The notes under the pieces were generated by a model that did not search any database, was not told the origin of the DNA, and saw only the letters and a list, made by a program, of their open reading frames with translations. A program made the position numbers and the translations under genes. From Lates calcarifer (Eukaryota > Chordata > Actinopteri > Centropomidae): a stretch of DNA of 64,000 bases. Of the stretch, positions 1 through 14,000 are shown piece by piece (position 1 is the stretch's first letter; the number at the start of each line of letters is the position of its first letter). The stretch lies in NCBI RefSeq assembly GCF_001640805.2, contig NC_066847.1:20637504-20701503 (forward strand), written 5' to 3'.

Positions 1-3000
1 GGATGGCATTGCAAGTGTTATCACAGATGGGGAATCATGTTACCACAAGCTCATGATGAGAATCTATCATCTGTGCAATGCTTGAACTGAATCATTTTTA
101 AAATAACACCACTTGGGAATGAGACTCTAAACTGAAATGCCAGCCATCTAGAATATTTGATGGTTTGTAATGTTATTTTCATTTTTATGTATCTCTCTCT
201 CACTTCTTATCTTTCATGTGATAATTGAAGTTCCAGACAGGGAATGCAGGGAAAGTCATTACTGGAAAGATGAGAACCATGGTCCCTTTGGCTTGCAAAT
301 GAATGAAAGGCCATGGCGCCCAGTACTTCACTAGTTCTCATACTGGGATCTGACATCAGGATTTGGCTTTGGAAGTGCTGCCTTGTTGGATTAGTCGTCA
401 GATATTTACTTTGTCCACTGTGGTGTCCCATGTTAGGTTCTCATCTTATTTGGAAGTAGCACAAATTGAGAAAATTGTGGATAAAGGGTTTTGTGGTTGT
501 TTTCTGAATGTATGACAATTTTCTTGTATTTTATGAAAAGCACAAAGTAATAAGATTGGACACAAAGGACACGTTTAGTGTTATACTAGTTGCAGACAGA
601 TATAATCACTTTACCCAGACACATTAAGCATACTTGTAACTTTGTTTCACTCCAAGTGCAAAGCAGCTTTATTTGGTTTTATGCTGCCTTTCCTTATCTC
701 TACCTCCCAGAGAATTTGGCAAGCTTAAGCTTCCTGTCAAGCTGAACCAGACTAAGGCCACTAAACCAAAGAGCCTTGTGAATGGCACCATGACCTGCTT
801 GTCAGCAATTCAATTAAAACACAGAAAAGTTCTCCCAGCTTGTCTAAATTTCATGTCTTAACAAATGTAACCATGTCTTGTCAGACTGATAGCTAATATC
901 CCTTAGGGTAAAATGTTGAGACTAGAGCTAGTGGCCTTGAAATAATTGGACATACAGAACAGGTTCTTCAAGTTTATGTTGTAATAGGCCTGAGTTGAAA
1001 TTCCTGAGAGCTACATGGAACACCACACATGAACAGAAGTTGCCTTTTCCTGTAAGTGTACATTTCCTACATGAAAGGGAGAACCAGTTGACACAGCCTT
1101 TGTGCTGAAGACAAGTGCTGTCTTTCACCAAACCATCCAGTAAAGTTTGAAAAAATGGGAATTGATTTTTTTTTCCTTTTGTTCCAGCACAAGCTTAAAT
1201 TTATGTTTTTCTTTATTCTAAGCAAGTACTAAGGACATGTTACCAAATAATTGCTCTTTTAGAGAATAGGAAAGAAAACCTGCCATCAGTTTACATTGCA
1301 GAAGGAAAGTTGCTCCAAGTTTGTCGAATCCTCTGTCAGCAATTATAGTTACCCTGTGCAGAGGGTGAATGACATCCAGACTTTGTGAAAAGCAAACAAA
1401 AGGAAAATCAACTGCATTCCCCCATGTTTGGGAGCAGAGTGTAAAGTAATGATTTATTCATTTCCTTAGTTAGTCCTCACTTACTTCATTTGAGCACAAA
1501 CAATTATACTTGCATACAGTCAAGACAGCAGCTTCCAGCAGGGATCTATTAGCAAATTAGACACTGGAGTTGGGCCCCGTGCCACAAGATGAAGGGAAGC
1601 CAATACTGTCTGGTATCTGGGAACTGTCACCATGCTACCAAATGAGGATACTGGATATGGGCTACTGGAGTAGTTTTTAGAGGGGGGATCAAAAGAACCA
1701 GAGACAGAGAGGACCCTTCAGACAGGAAGCCACTGATACAGAGTAAATAAACACAATTGTCAAGTAACTTTATTCTGGTTTAATTAGGTTTTCTCTTTGT
1801 GGGCCTGTGTTTTGTTCCACAGTTCTGTTCTAACAACTTCAAATAGACTGGGGAGCTCTATAAACATTATTGTTATTATTGAAGTGAATGTAAGTTTTGT
1901 GCATAACATGATCAACTTAAGAATGAATGTTTGTTATGGCGCTGTGTGCTATGCAGTCATGCTAATACTTGTGATGGATGTAGCACATTAGATCCACTGT
2001 GTCAGCCTTATTACATTCCCAGACACGAAGAGCTCCACATTGGGAGATTTATGAAGCTGCGGAAAACTTAATAAGGCCTGTCCCATAGCATGAATATCTC
2101 GTTTCGTCTAGGAAAAATACTTAATGAATGCCAAGGTTAGCCACAAACCTAATGTTGTGCTTCACATTAGATTTTCTGCACTGCCAGTGCAATGATAGTG
2201 CTCAACTTCAGACCAAGCAATACTTCATTTTGATTAGATTATTGGAAGTCATATATGGATGTCATATACGTCTGCCTCGTTTTGGGGTTTTGGGGGGGAT
2301 ATGTCTTGAAGGAGCTCTCAGCTGGTCTTCTGCCAAGCTGTCGAACTGTGAATCACTCCTAAAGAGCCTCATGAAACCTGCTGCTCTTGGGAACCACTGT
2401 ATTTAACCACAACAGAGGACACAGGACACTATTTCCGTCAGTGCAAATATTAGACTTTAACAATGGCTGTCTCTGCTCTCTTAAATTACTCAGCTGAGAT
2501 TTAGAGAAACACCTCCTGGAAGCTTCTGTAAACATCACACAGAAAACATCTGAGAAACCCAAATACAGGAAGTGGACAGCCTGAGAACTTATTACCCTCC
2601 AGGCTGGGCAGGCTGCATTCCATTCATCGTTCATGGGGTTATTTTTAATCAATATAAACACAAGGAGCGCTTGATTATTTATGAGATGTACAGCTATTAC
2701 AGATTACTATTAAGATTACAAATCAGCCCATGAGACCTATTCTGAACCATTTTTCTCTGTTGTTTGGGGATTTTATGGGATGTAAATAATGACATCTGAA
2801 TTACCATTGTCATTAGCTCAGTGAACCTTACACTTGAACCTTCACTTGTATGAAAATTCGGGAGACTAAATTTAGCTACCCATTTACTCATTCTTATTTG
2901 GGGATTAGTTGTCACGAAATATTTCTACCCAGTAATTGCCAACTCTAGGCTAACTGTCAGATAGCTACCTCATCTAACAGGCAAAACAAACGTGAGCTTG

Positions 3001-6000
3001 CTTGTATATGTAAGTTTAAAAAGTAACGCTAACTCAGTAATGTTAGCCTAAATGACCAGAAAATATTTCAGCAACCAATTCTCCAATCCATATTTCTCCA
3101 TGTATGTAGGGTGGTAAAACAAAGTCATGCCTATACTGTATTTACAAAGGGTTGAGAATTCAGTTTAATATATTGCTTGCGCTGCTACAACTGTTATTTT
3201 TGGCAGCTGCTGCCACAGTAACTCCCTGTTCACTAGCCAACAGCTAGTGCTAACAATGATTCCTATTAAGTAATCTACTCATTACTAAAGTCTTAACTAG
3301 CTAATATCACTTAACTTTATTGGTGCAACCTAACTAAAAAAACTAGACAAAACAAGGTATAGAAAGGACTTAATAATGCATTGATGAATAGCTGGAGCTG
3401 ATACCTATGCAGAATGGAAGCAGAATGCAATCAATGGCTGGTTATGAAATGATTTTTATTTATTGAAGTCACAAACTGGTGGAACCAGTTATACACTGTG
3501 ACCACATCTAATGTCAACATATTTTAACTGTGATTATGTTTTCCCATGAAGTTCCTTTACAACCCTTTGTGCTCGGAACTAAGGATTGGCTAGCATGTCA
3601 TCATTAGTCACAGGAGTGTAACCTTTACCCTGGAGATCAGTGTATTTTACCACCTCTCTGCTTACTGCCAGCAGAGTTTAAGGCCTCACATTTGGTATAC
3701 CCTGAACAGTGCAGGTAAAGGGCATCACAATGAATCTACTGACTGATAATTCAAGAGCAGTTATACAGCAACTTTAATCATAAAACTAGATTTAAGAAGG
3801 TTGTTAGAAACCATCCTGATACTGATAGACTTTTAGGGGTCAAGTATATAGTCTGGAATTCTTTACACACATATCTCTTTGTATTATTCATTCTCATTTA
3901 TCTCAGTACCTTCAGTATTCTCACAAGCCATCATCTATTCATTGCCCTTTTTTATCTTCATATCTGTTGAGTCACTTTCTGACACCCTGGCTGTGTTTGA
4001 TGCCTTTCTGTATTGGGTGACTTTTCCTGACCACACTTCCGCAGGCTGAGCCACTGAGCCAGCTGAGATTAAACAGTAGGCTACATCAGCCAAGAACCTT
4101 CAGCAGATAGGGAGGAGAGAACAAAACAAATCTCTATCCCATTTGATCCCCCTTTTTTACACTCCCTTTTTCTCTTTCTATCCAGGCCAGGAAGCCTTTC
4201 TGTGACTATATTGGGAATCAAAGGGACTTCTACAGAAGGCACTGACCCTGTCAGAGCTTTTGAACTTTTGCTTTGACTCTTTGACAGCCTGGTTGTGAGT
4301 CATGAAAGAGACAGAGAGATATATGTGTTATCATGATTACTTTGAAGTTTATGAAAGTTGTGGCATTACAGTGTATGTGATTATTTCATCTGTATTGCAA
4401 ATTTGTCTTTTGATTGATTCATAATGTGTAAAAAGACAATTATGCAAACAAAAACAGGCACAGGACTAGCCTTTTAAAATATTCTCACACTGAAAATTTC
4501 CCCACTGGTTTTAACCAGTGTGGATGAGAAACTCTGCCAGCACCAGGCAACATGGAGCCAAAACGTCAAAAACCTTTCAAGTGTTTCCTGGCAACAAAAT
4601 GACCCTGTTTCATTAAAGGAGCAGAGCTGGGGCAGCAAGCTGGTTAGCAAACATGGTGTTTCCCTGTGGATGACTGCTTTGTAATTCCCTGGACACTCAC
4701 TCAGGTCAAATGAGGTCACTTTGGGGTCAACAGGAAAGCATTACAATTGATTGACCCATAGAGGTCAAGATACGTTGATCTGATGGATTTGAAGTGAATT
4801 AATTTGGATACTCTACCAGTCTGCTAGATATTAACTCAGGTTTCTGTTAGTCTGCCTAGAGTTGTTATCTCAGGATTGTGCCATTTTATTGTTTTAACTG
4901 GTGCACGTTTGCATTTGTGTGCATGAGCTTTGTTTCAGGTCAGGACAGGACATATTAGATTTCAAGTGACTCCAAGTAGGAAAAAGTAGCTGTCATAGAT
5001 CATGTTTGTTGTGTTTACTCCTTCTATTTTTCTTCCTGTTTTTTCAAGGTTCATAACAAATTCTCCCGAGGAATTTCATAATTCAGTTATTGTTGCCTCA
5101 AGGTCCTCAATCAGAATAAGACTGAGCAGTCCTTTCCTCAATCTGTAATTTTCTAGCCATTTTTGGAATTTGCTCTTCTGTCTTCATTACTGTGCTCATA
5201 TTGTCTCAGAGTCCCACAACTTTTTTTGTCACTATGGGATCCCATTTTCCCAATTCTGTCTGCACTCCCTCATAAACTGTCATCCGTCATGGGAAAGAGA
5301 TGTGATCCTCTTGGGAAATAGCACAACCCCTTAACCCCCATCACTGTCCTGCAATGGGAGCCCCTCCCATGGTTCATTTCCACTCATTCTCAGTCTTCTA
5401 GTGTGTCTATCTGATCGACAAATGTGTTTCAGCCACCCTTGTTCAACAAATCCACGCTGACAAACAGACAGAGCAGTTCTTGATCCTTCCCATCAGCTCA
5501 AATGTGCAAAAAATATGGGACAAATTGGGATTTGACATTCACCGCAGATCTCTAACCAAAATAAAAGCTTCTTTTCCTGTCTGGTAGCAGGTGTCTGATG
5601 GGTGAAAAAAAGTTCCCAGGGCAATCCAGGTTCAAACCTCAAAACTTGCCACCAAAATCCTCCTCTGCAACTCAAAACAGGTGTAACAGGGCCCTGAAGA
5701 TTTGACTCAAGTGGTTTGGTTTAAGAGGTAACGGACCTCTAATATCCGGGGGGGGATTAGGATGCAAAACTGGCAAGGTTTCTTTGGCACCCTCTTAAAG
5801 TCCCCCTCATTCAAATCCAGAGCTTCAATGAAAACACAAGATCATTTCTACTTGAGCAGGATTTGGATGGTCTCCACCTCAGCAGTGTAATTTCAGGAGG
5901 TTTGAATTACCATCAGGCCCCATCTTACCTGAGAGTCTGCATGTGAAAGAGAAGCAGATTTAGAGTCAGAGTGTAATTTTGGAGAAACAGTAAGATAGAG

Positions 6001-9000
6001 TTTCCTCATGTTGACATATGAACCTTACAATATTCGAGTTGGATTTCCAGTATCCTTAACAAATCCACAGTTGTTATCACCTTAATGGATGCAAAGACAA
6101 TTTCTAAAAAGCATCTATTCATGTTGGAGCATGTAAGAAAGTTATTGAACCTTTTGCCTGACTTTTTAAAACAGTCAGGTCCAACCCCAGAGAACATTTT
6201 CACTGGGCCCTCATCTTGATTTAGGAAAAAACTCCCCTTTTTCTGACATATCAAAATAATACAACAGTATTGAGCTAGTTCAGGAAAGGCTGAAATTAAA
6301 TATTAATAACAAAAGAAAGCAAAATGAGCCAAATGCCTGACCCACAAATAATTTAACATTTTTCTGAAACTTTTTGTGCTGTGGAACTTCATTTCATGTG
6401 TCCAGGCACCCATGCATAGACATTTGAGATGGTCAGAAAACACTTTTCTTATTTTTCTCCCTTTGCTGTGGTGTTCCTCTCCACCAAACATTTAACCCAG
6501 ACGTTCAACAGTTGGAAACCCACACTGCTGAAATAACACCGTGCTTTTGTCGTGACTTGTCTCTGATTACTCCAGCATTCAGCCTCCCAGCCCCCACATA
6601 CATACCCTGTGGGGATAGCCACCTGTCTCGGCTGACTCCTGGGATGCCTCCCTGGCCTAACAGACAACTCTTTGTACTGGGGGGTGGGGGTAAAGCCTCT
6701 TAGCAGGCTGTTACTGATAGGACTCAAGAGACTAATGCTGAGCAGTTACAGCAGTTTATTACAGTAACATGGTTCACCTACTGTCTTTTTTCCATCATCA
6801 ATAGTGCAGGTATTTTTTATGATACAGCCTTGGTGGGTTTTCGTATATGTGAGTGTTCTTATGTGTAGGGTTAGGGTTAATCCATACGATCAATAGTGCA
6901 GTACAAACCAGTCAAGGTGACATCAGCTTTAAAACACACAGCATGTCAACTGCAGAGACTGATAGCTGACCTAACAGTGTTCAGGCTGCTGGCAGTTTGC
7001 GTTAATGATTGCCTCTGTACAGGATCATTGTTTGAATCACTGGTGCACCACTCACTGACAGCTTGTCTGCTTATGTAGATAGATGGCTAGACGTTATGCC
7101 CTCACCTTCTTCTGAGTGCTGCGGCCACATGGGTGAGGATGTTGTACTTTTGCTACTAGTCTAATGAAGACAAATGATCATGATAGGGTAAAAGTGCTGG
7201 AGCAGGTAGATTTTCCTGGCCTTAAAAACTATGAACCCATTCAGTTGTGAATTACTCTGCTAATGGCTTTTCAGGAACCTTTCCTCATCCTCACTATACT
7301 ATAGAAAAAGTCCCAAGCCTGCAACATTATAATAGTGTTAGAGATACTGTAAGCAATGAATATTTACTGATGACACTGAGGACATTGGACTACCATGACC
7401 CCATTTACAACCAGCAACACACTTCTGTGATAAAAGATCCTAAAATCAAGGATTACTTACTTTTTTTCTGGAACTTTGGACCATATCTCACTGCCTTTTT
7501 TAGGGAATAGAACTTGTCAGATGTCCTCACATGATCTCAGTATTGCCACATAATAATACATGGTCATATGGAAGGAGAACGTAGCCCCAGTCTCACCTGT
7601 TCCTTTGTTAAAATGTGATTTTCACCGTCATTCTATAGGGACATTAAGGAACAGTAGGAAGTGTAGGAAAGTGGCTGGCAACAAAGGTGGATGGAAACTG
7701 CAGGGCAGCTGCAAGACACAGTCAAAAGCTGCATAAAATCCTAGTGAGTGAACCTTTTAGAATATTTTAGCACAAATACTGAATGTGTTTCAAAAGCCAA
7801 GAGCCAGTCGTCACACTCCACATCCCATTTTGTGGTCGATAACATCTGAATGATGTTATTCAGACGTTCAACATCAGAGGAAATACAACAGATAATGCTA
7901 AAAAATAAAAGCTTGTTTTAATTTTGTAGTAAGAGTGCAGCTGTGTTTTTCCTTTTGATTCTGCTTGATGCTTACAAACCACTGGCACAATAAAAAGTGG
8001 CCTGAAGAAAATGAATAAATCATCAGCATCTAATGCGTTGCAGCTAGTAGCTCTGTCTTTATACAGGGTTGGAAAATGAAATTCATGGGGAATCTCTGGA
8101 TCTTGGCAAGCAATGCGACATAGCAGGGATTCCACTACAGCCCACTTCTGAAAACAGTGGGAGGATAGATGTGTGGCTGCGAGGCTTTGCAAAAGGATTT
8201 TGCTTTTGTTGCAGGGACGCTGAGATTCCATCTTCAGTTGAAAGCATTTTATGGCAATGATAATTTTTTTGTGAGGATTATTTCTTTGTAATGCGAAGGC
8301 ATGCATCTGGTGGAGTTTTGTCGATCTGACATTTTCTAATTGAACTGAAGTTTCCTGTGCTAAATGAATGCACAGTGTTCCATTTAGTTTACTGAGGAGA
8401 ACCACATATTTTGTACATTTATTAAATTGTTGAAGAGTTTCTACCCCAATGTTTAATGGATTATTGTGTTCACTCTATTTTTTAGACAATATATTATGTA
8501 AATTACTTAGTTATTACTGAGAGGAATGCTCATACCTTTACACAAATTTGCAAATGCAGAAACTGGTACATCGATACAACATGATGAAAGATACAAAATA
8601 ACATGGTATCTGTGACAATACAATGCGTCTCCATCTACGTCAGTAAATGTGCAAGAAATGCATGTCGATGATCTCGTCATTGTGCAATGAAGCCTGTCAA
8701 GTCATGTGAAAATGCCCCCTAATGATGTCATGTGTTAGCATGGCCCTGCAGTCATGTCTGTTGGCAGTTCCCTTTCTGTCAACAAACAGAAATGTGCTGA
8801 CTTTATTGCTTCCACAACAACAAGCAGACAACACTGACTGGGCCAATGTCAGCGTTTGTCCTAGATGTCATTAAATAAATCTGCCAAGCAAGGTAGCGAT
8901 TTGGCCAAAATTAATCTGATTTTATTGTCCTAAACGATGATGAATTGTGACGCCGCTGTCGTCTGATTTGCCTTCAGGAAACTAGATCAGCATAGCAACA

Positions 9001-11159
9001 TATCAGGAGAGCATAAATCAGCTTGAGCACTTGCAAGTAACAGGTCCATGCAAGTCTGATGGAAAGCTTTTCCTTGAATACCCCACAGCTTTGGTGTGAT
9101 GAATGCCTTGTAGGCTCATGACACTTTCCGTTTGACATTTTCTCAGCCATGCACTGAGTGAATCTGCTACTAACCAAACAACTTTGAGTGCTTCATAAGT
9201 AGCTGAAGGCCATTCATTGTTGAGGGAAGATAATTTGTGCGAGCATTCAAATGAACTATGTTCACATGTAGCATTTGTATTAGCACTTTATGGCTTTGCA
9301 ACTTAGCAACAAATTAATGAATTTCTTGGAGAATCTCTGGTGCTTCAGAGAAATAAGCATGTCTACACAAATCACAGCATGTTTTCCATTGTTTTTGACT
9401 TTGTGTAGGTATGACAAGTGTTCAGTTAAAAATTCCACTCATTGATGTTCCATGTTTGAATGCATTTTCATAATGCAGTTTCATACTTCTTAACCCTCAG
9501 GTGGATTTACAAAATAAATCAGACTCAAGTATGTGTTCTTATCTTTAGAGGACAGGCAACACTGTCTGCCAGTTGCATTTCTGTCTTTGTTACCAACGTG
9601 ACCATCAAACAGAGGCGTGACAGATAGCCATCAATGGAATCCAGTCTGAAAGTCATCCATTGGTGCTCCTTTGGCTGTCATCTTTCCATTTGCATTGATG
9701 GCAGCAGGGCAGATGAGAGGAGAGGATTTTACAATGGCTAGAGGACATGGTTACACCTGTTTAAAGCTAGGAATCTGCTCAGGAAGTAAAAAAGCAAGTC
9801 AACCAACTGAACTATCTGGCATCTGTGATCTTGGGGAAAAGGGAAAAATTGTGCAGTGGCAGCAAATGTTTTAAGAGCACAAACCAAACATAAACCGCAG
9901 GGATGTGTTCACCTGGTCAGGGACATGTAAACATGTTTTAAAGCACTGCCAAGGCCCGCACTCAGCTTGTTGTGGTCTCATTTAGAGGCAAGTGGAAGTC
10001 CTTGCTGCCTCACCCCATGGGGCATCTTCATAAATCAAGCAGGAGGGCTGGATTTAAAGTGCAGCACATTAAGTACTGTCACGGTAGTGTCACGTTTTGC
10101 AAAGGCCACAGAGCAGCTTAATTTATTGCTGCTGTTGGACTAGAAGGAAAAGATGTTGTTGAAAGTCACCTTTGGAATTTGGAAGTTTTTGTACTTTGCG
10201 TCCATTTTATGTAACGCATTTTAGGGCTTTCTTCAACTATTTGAACTTGAATGTTAAGTCGAGGCCCTTTTATACTTTTATGGGTCTGTCTGAGAATGTA
10301 ACCTTGCAACATGTCCTCAAAATCCCACTATTATTACCCTTCACTAGCATTGTTTTGCATCTTCAAGCCATCACCCTGATGCTACTCAACAGATAAAATG
10401 TTAATAATAGAGAAGCACAAATAGACCCTGCAGCTCCCTAGAGACCCTGCAGCTCTCTAAGAGATGAGCTGCTCAAGATGCTGAATTTTATGACTGTATA
10501 AAGCTTTTGTTACACTATAACAACAATTATATTATTATATTAAAAGACTGCAGAAAGCTCTCTGGGACTACATGTTTGAATATGACAGAACTGTTTTCTC
10601 ATTTTTCAGTGGTTGACAGCTCCAAGTGACTAATGTGTCACCCCCACCACCACACTTAAAAATCCACGGTTGTAACCCAGTCTTAAGTAGGGGTTAAATC
10701 CTGGGTTGTAACTCCGGGATTGATAACAAAGGCTCTAAAAATGTCATCCTCAGAATAATCAAAGGAGCTGGGCATGAATCAAAAGTTAGACATTCAAGTC
10801 AAAACCTGAACAAGTACCACTTTTAGAAAAAGGTTATTTATGGTACATCATTTAATTTGACACCCGTTTCAGTGTAATGGTGCAGGCAGGTTTGCTGAAT
10901 GAAGATGGAAAATGGGCTCAAACAGCAGCGAGGGCCTGAGGCGCAAATGGGCTTTCATCACTGTCTCATTTTTCCATCCTGCCTTAAAAATCAATAGGAT
11001 GCCTTTATTTTTAAACCAGTGGTGCGGTGAGATGGCAGTCAATAATACAGGCCATTAACAAATGTGGAACAAGCACTTTGAAATGTACTTGCTAGACACA
11101 TGCTATGTTACAGTGCTATTTCTTTTGCCACATTAGTTTCATTGTTCTCATGTTGGTTG
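1..11159. other. intergenic sequence downstream of mpdz, no gene recognised
   Basis: AT-rich, CpG-poor sequence. Open frames are short and unlike any family I know. The longest, 181 codons on the minus strand at 7,860-8,405, lacks domain features. A short tandem duplication (agaccctgcagct twice) lies near 10,423-10,460. Conserved regulatory elements may be present but cannot be called from one sequence. Confidence 0.6.
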
Positions 11160-11760
11160 GTCCGCCACTTTAGTTCACACTGCTATATCTCAACAACCAT
11201 TTGATGGATTGCCATGAAATTTGTTTTCTTTTGTGATCTCCTGACTATTCATGTAGTGTCTCCAACTGGTCAAAGTTTTCAGTTATCCAGGGAAATATCA
11301 TAACATCTACTAGATGAATTGGCACTTAATACTTGTACAGACATTCATGGTCCAAAGAGGATAACACTTGATACCCTGCCTTTTTCTCTATCTCTAGTAT
11401 GAGGGTCTTTCTTGTGGTGTCTCAACAACTATTGAATGGACTGCCCTAAAATGTTGGAACTAAAAATATGTCCCCTACAGGATGAATTATATTAACTCTG
11501 GTGATCCTCTTACTATTTCTCTAGCACCACCGGTAGTTTGTTCAATACTTTTGTTTATGACAAAACAGTTGAAAAAACTAATGTAATTTGCCCCTCAACT
11601 AATGACTGTGTTTAAAGCTAATTTGCAAGTGTTAGCATGCTAACATGTTAAAATAAGATGGTAAACATGGTAACTGATAAACATTAGCATGCTTGCATTG
11701 TCACTGTGAGCATGCTAGCTGACATTAGCATTGAGCTTAAAGCACCACTTTAACTCAATA
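11160..11760. repeat. interspersed teleost repeat fragment (GCTAGCATGCTAACAT-type)
   Basis: Contains ctcaacaaccatttgatggat, ctctggtgatcctcttact and a block dense in ttagcatgctaacatg motifs. I recognise these as parts of a repeat family common in percomorph genomes. Related motifs recur at 13,838-14,000 in the opposite sense and at 63,905-64,000. Non-coding and decayed. Confidence 0.65.
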
Positions 11761-13837
11761 ATAATGGTGTGTCTATTTGTTATTTGCAAATAAGGGAGCA
11801 ATACTTGGCATGCTTCATTTGATTTCTTGCTTGGTTCAACAGCCTTGCAGCCACGTCCTTCCACAAGGTCAGATATGTGCACCTTTCACAGCCAAACAAA
11901 GGTGATTCTACCACCCTCAGCTCTACAAACATTTCAGAGCAACTGTGTCACCACATTACTTCACACACAGCTCATAAAGCGATGATTACACACTCTGCTT
12001 TATCAGCGCTCAGCCGCAGTGATGTAATTTGAAGCTGTAACTGAAATGCAAACATTCCAAGAGAGACACATGGTGTGTTAAAGACAGGCAGTGGCTTTAT
12101 GGTGAAGTAACTTCCTGTTATCAGGCGGACGGTCAGACAGAGATAGATTGTAGTTTACATGGATTGGCCATTAAAACAGTCCTGTCTACTGTGTTGTTAT
12201 AGTCTTAGCTGACTGATTGTTTGTATCACTAACATGTAATAACTGCAGTTAAGTGTTCAACACCAAACATTTAATGTCAGTGTTTGGTGTTCCCTCTTTG
12301 GACATGTGCTCTGTTGTCTGTGTAAACACACTCCTCAACCCTTACACTCCACTTTGTGCAAACACACTAAAGGTGAGCAGGAAATCCAATCCTGCATGAT
12401 GTCATCACTTCTTTGGGTTAACTCCCAGGTTTATTTTAACAGTCAAAGAACGTAAGACTGTGTGCCGACCCGTGGCTATCCTTGTAATGAGGAAAACCTC
12501 ACCGTAAATCACAATAACATCAAGCTTCCTACTTGCAAAGTATGACTCTGGCATAATTTGGGGTTATGGAAAAGAAGGAAAGTATGTGTTTGTATCTCAA
12601 CTGTTTACCATCTAAATAAAGGAAGATAGTTATATATCTTTTTGTTTGGTCTGGAAACAAGACGCCAAAGTGAGATATGTATAACTAGAGTAAACAAATC
12701 AAAATGCAATTTAAGCCAGGCTGGGTAAAATTTGTCATGCAAATGTTTCTTGCTTCATTGCCTATTCATCCTACCAGCAATAATTCCTCACTCCAGGTTG
12801 GAGTTGTAAAACTTGATTATCAATCTTAGGTAATATTTCCCTTAAGGTTTGGGCTCATTTCCAGTTGTCTGTAGTTATCATTAATCATTACTTCAATAAA
12901 GTTTAATTATACAAACCAGTATTATAAAAACAAGGAACCGGAGTAATTAGTTTCTTCCTCACATTCCAGTCTTTATTAGTCATTCAATGATACTGATTTG
13001 CCGTACATCAGGTCCAGGTAGACATGTTCATTGACATAAATGCTTTTGGCATTTGAAATGTTTGTCTCCAGTGGATGGATTGTTGTCACCAACATCCCCT
13101 CCCAATTTATCTACAGTTACACCATTGTGTTAAGAGGAAGGACTGTTAAAGAGCAACTAATGTATGCTGACTCAGACAGTGCGGAGGATTGTGTGTGCCT
13201 GTGATGTGCTAATCTTTCTGACAGCTAAGTAAAGATTTGAGGTGACAGAGAACACCGCGCAGGGAAGGTCAAATGATTGCCTCAGAGAGCTTTTTGAGTT
13301 GCTATTTCCTTCAAAGCCAGTGAAGGGAAAGTATTGTCTTCTTGTAGAGCAGTGTGTTCATCCAGCAGCAATGTTACACCGCTGCCACAGTGGAAATTTA
13401 ATTATGTTTGCTAGTTTCCCTATTCAAGAGTTTGTCATTGTGAGGGCAGGCTCGGAAAGATGACCTTTTAAGACCCTCTGTTCTCCAAGACAGAAAGACA
13501 CTCACCACGTAAAGGAGATGTCTGATCCAGTCAAAAGATAGCAGACTCTTTTTCCATGATGTTAGAGAGTCTGCAAGGCAGATCGGGTACTCACGAGATG
13601 AATGATGTTTCTTAATCAAGTGTTGTCTCATCAAAGCTTTGTGACAGTTATGTCAGGGCAGGTTTAAGTATGGTAAAATGATTTTAACATTCGTTAGAAA
13701 AACAAATGGTGGCTGTAAAGAAATACTCATTTCCTCATAGCATCAAGTGAGAACTTGTCTCTGTGAAACTTGAATCATCAGCTGCCAGTTTTTAAAAGGA
13801 TAATAATATATAACCATGCCAGCAGCTATGTGAGCCT
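11761..13837. other. intergenic, nothing recognised
   Basis: No open frame with coding character, no RNA gene and no clear repeat. Confidence 0.5.
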
Positions 13838-14000
13838 GTACGTAGGCACAGCTAAATGCTAATACTAGCATGCTAACTTTGTGATTATGGGTTTAATATT
13901 TACCATGTTCACCACCTTTGATTACCATCATGGTAATCCATCCAGTGGTTGTTGAGATATTTCAGTGTGGATCAAAGTGGTGAACAGGCAGACCGATTGA
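13838..14000. repeat. second fragment of the same interspersed repeat, opposite orientation
   Basis: Shows gctaaatgctaatactagcatgctaac, accatgttcacc and ccagtggttgttgagatatttcag, complementary in sense to parts of the 11.2-11.8 kb copy. Confidence 0.6.
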
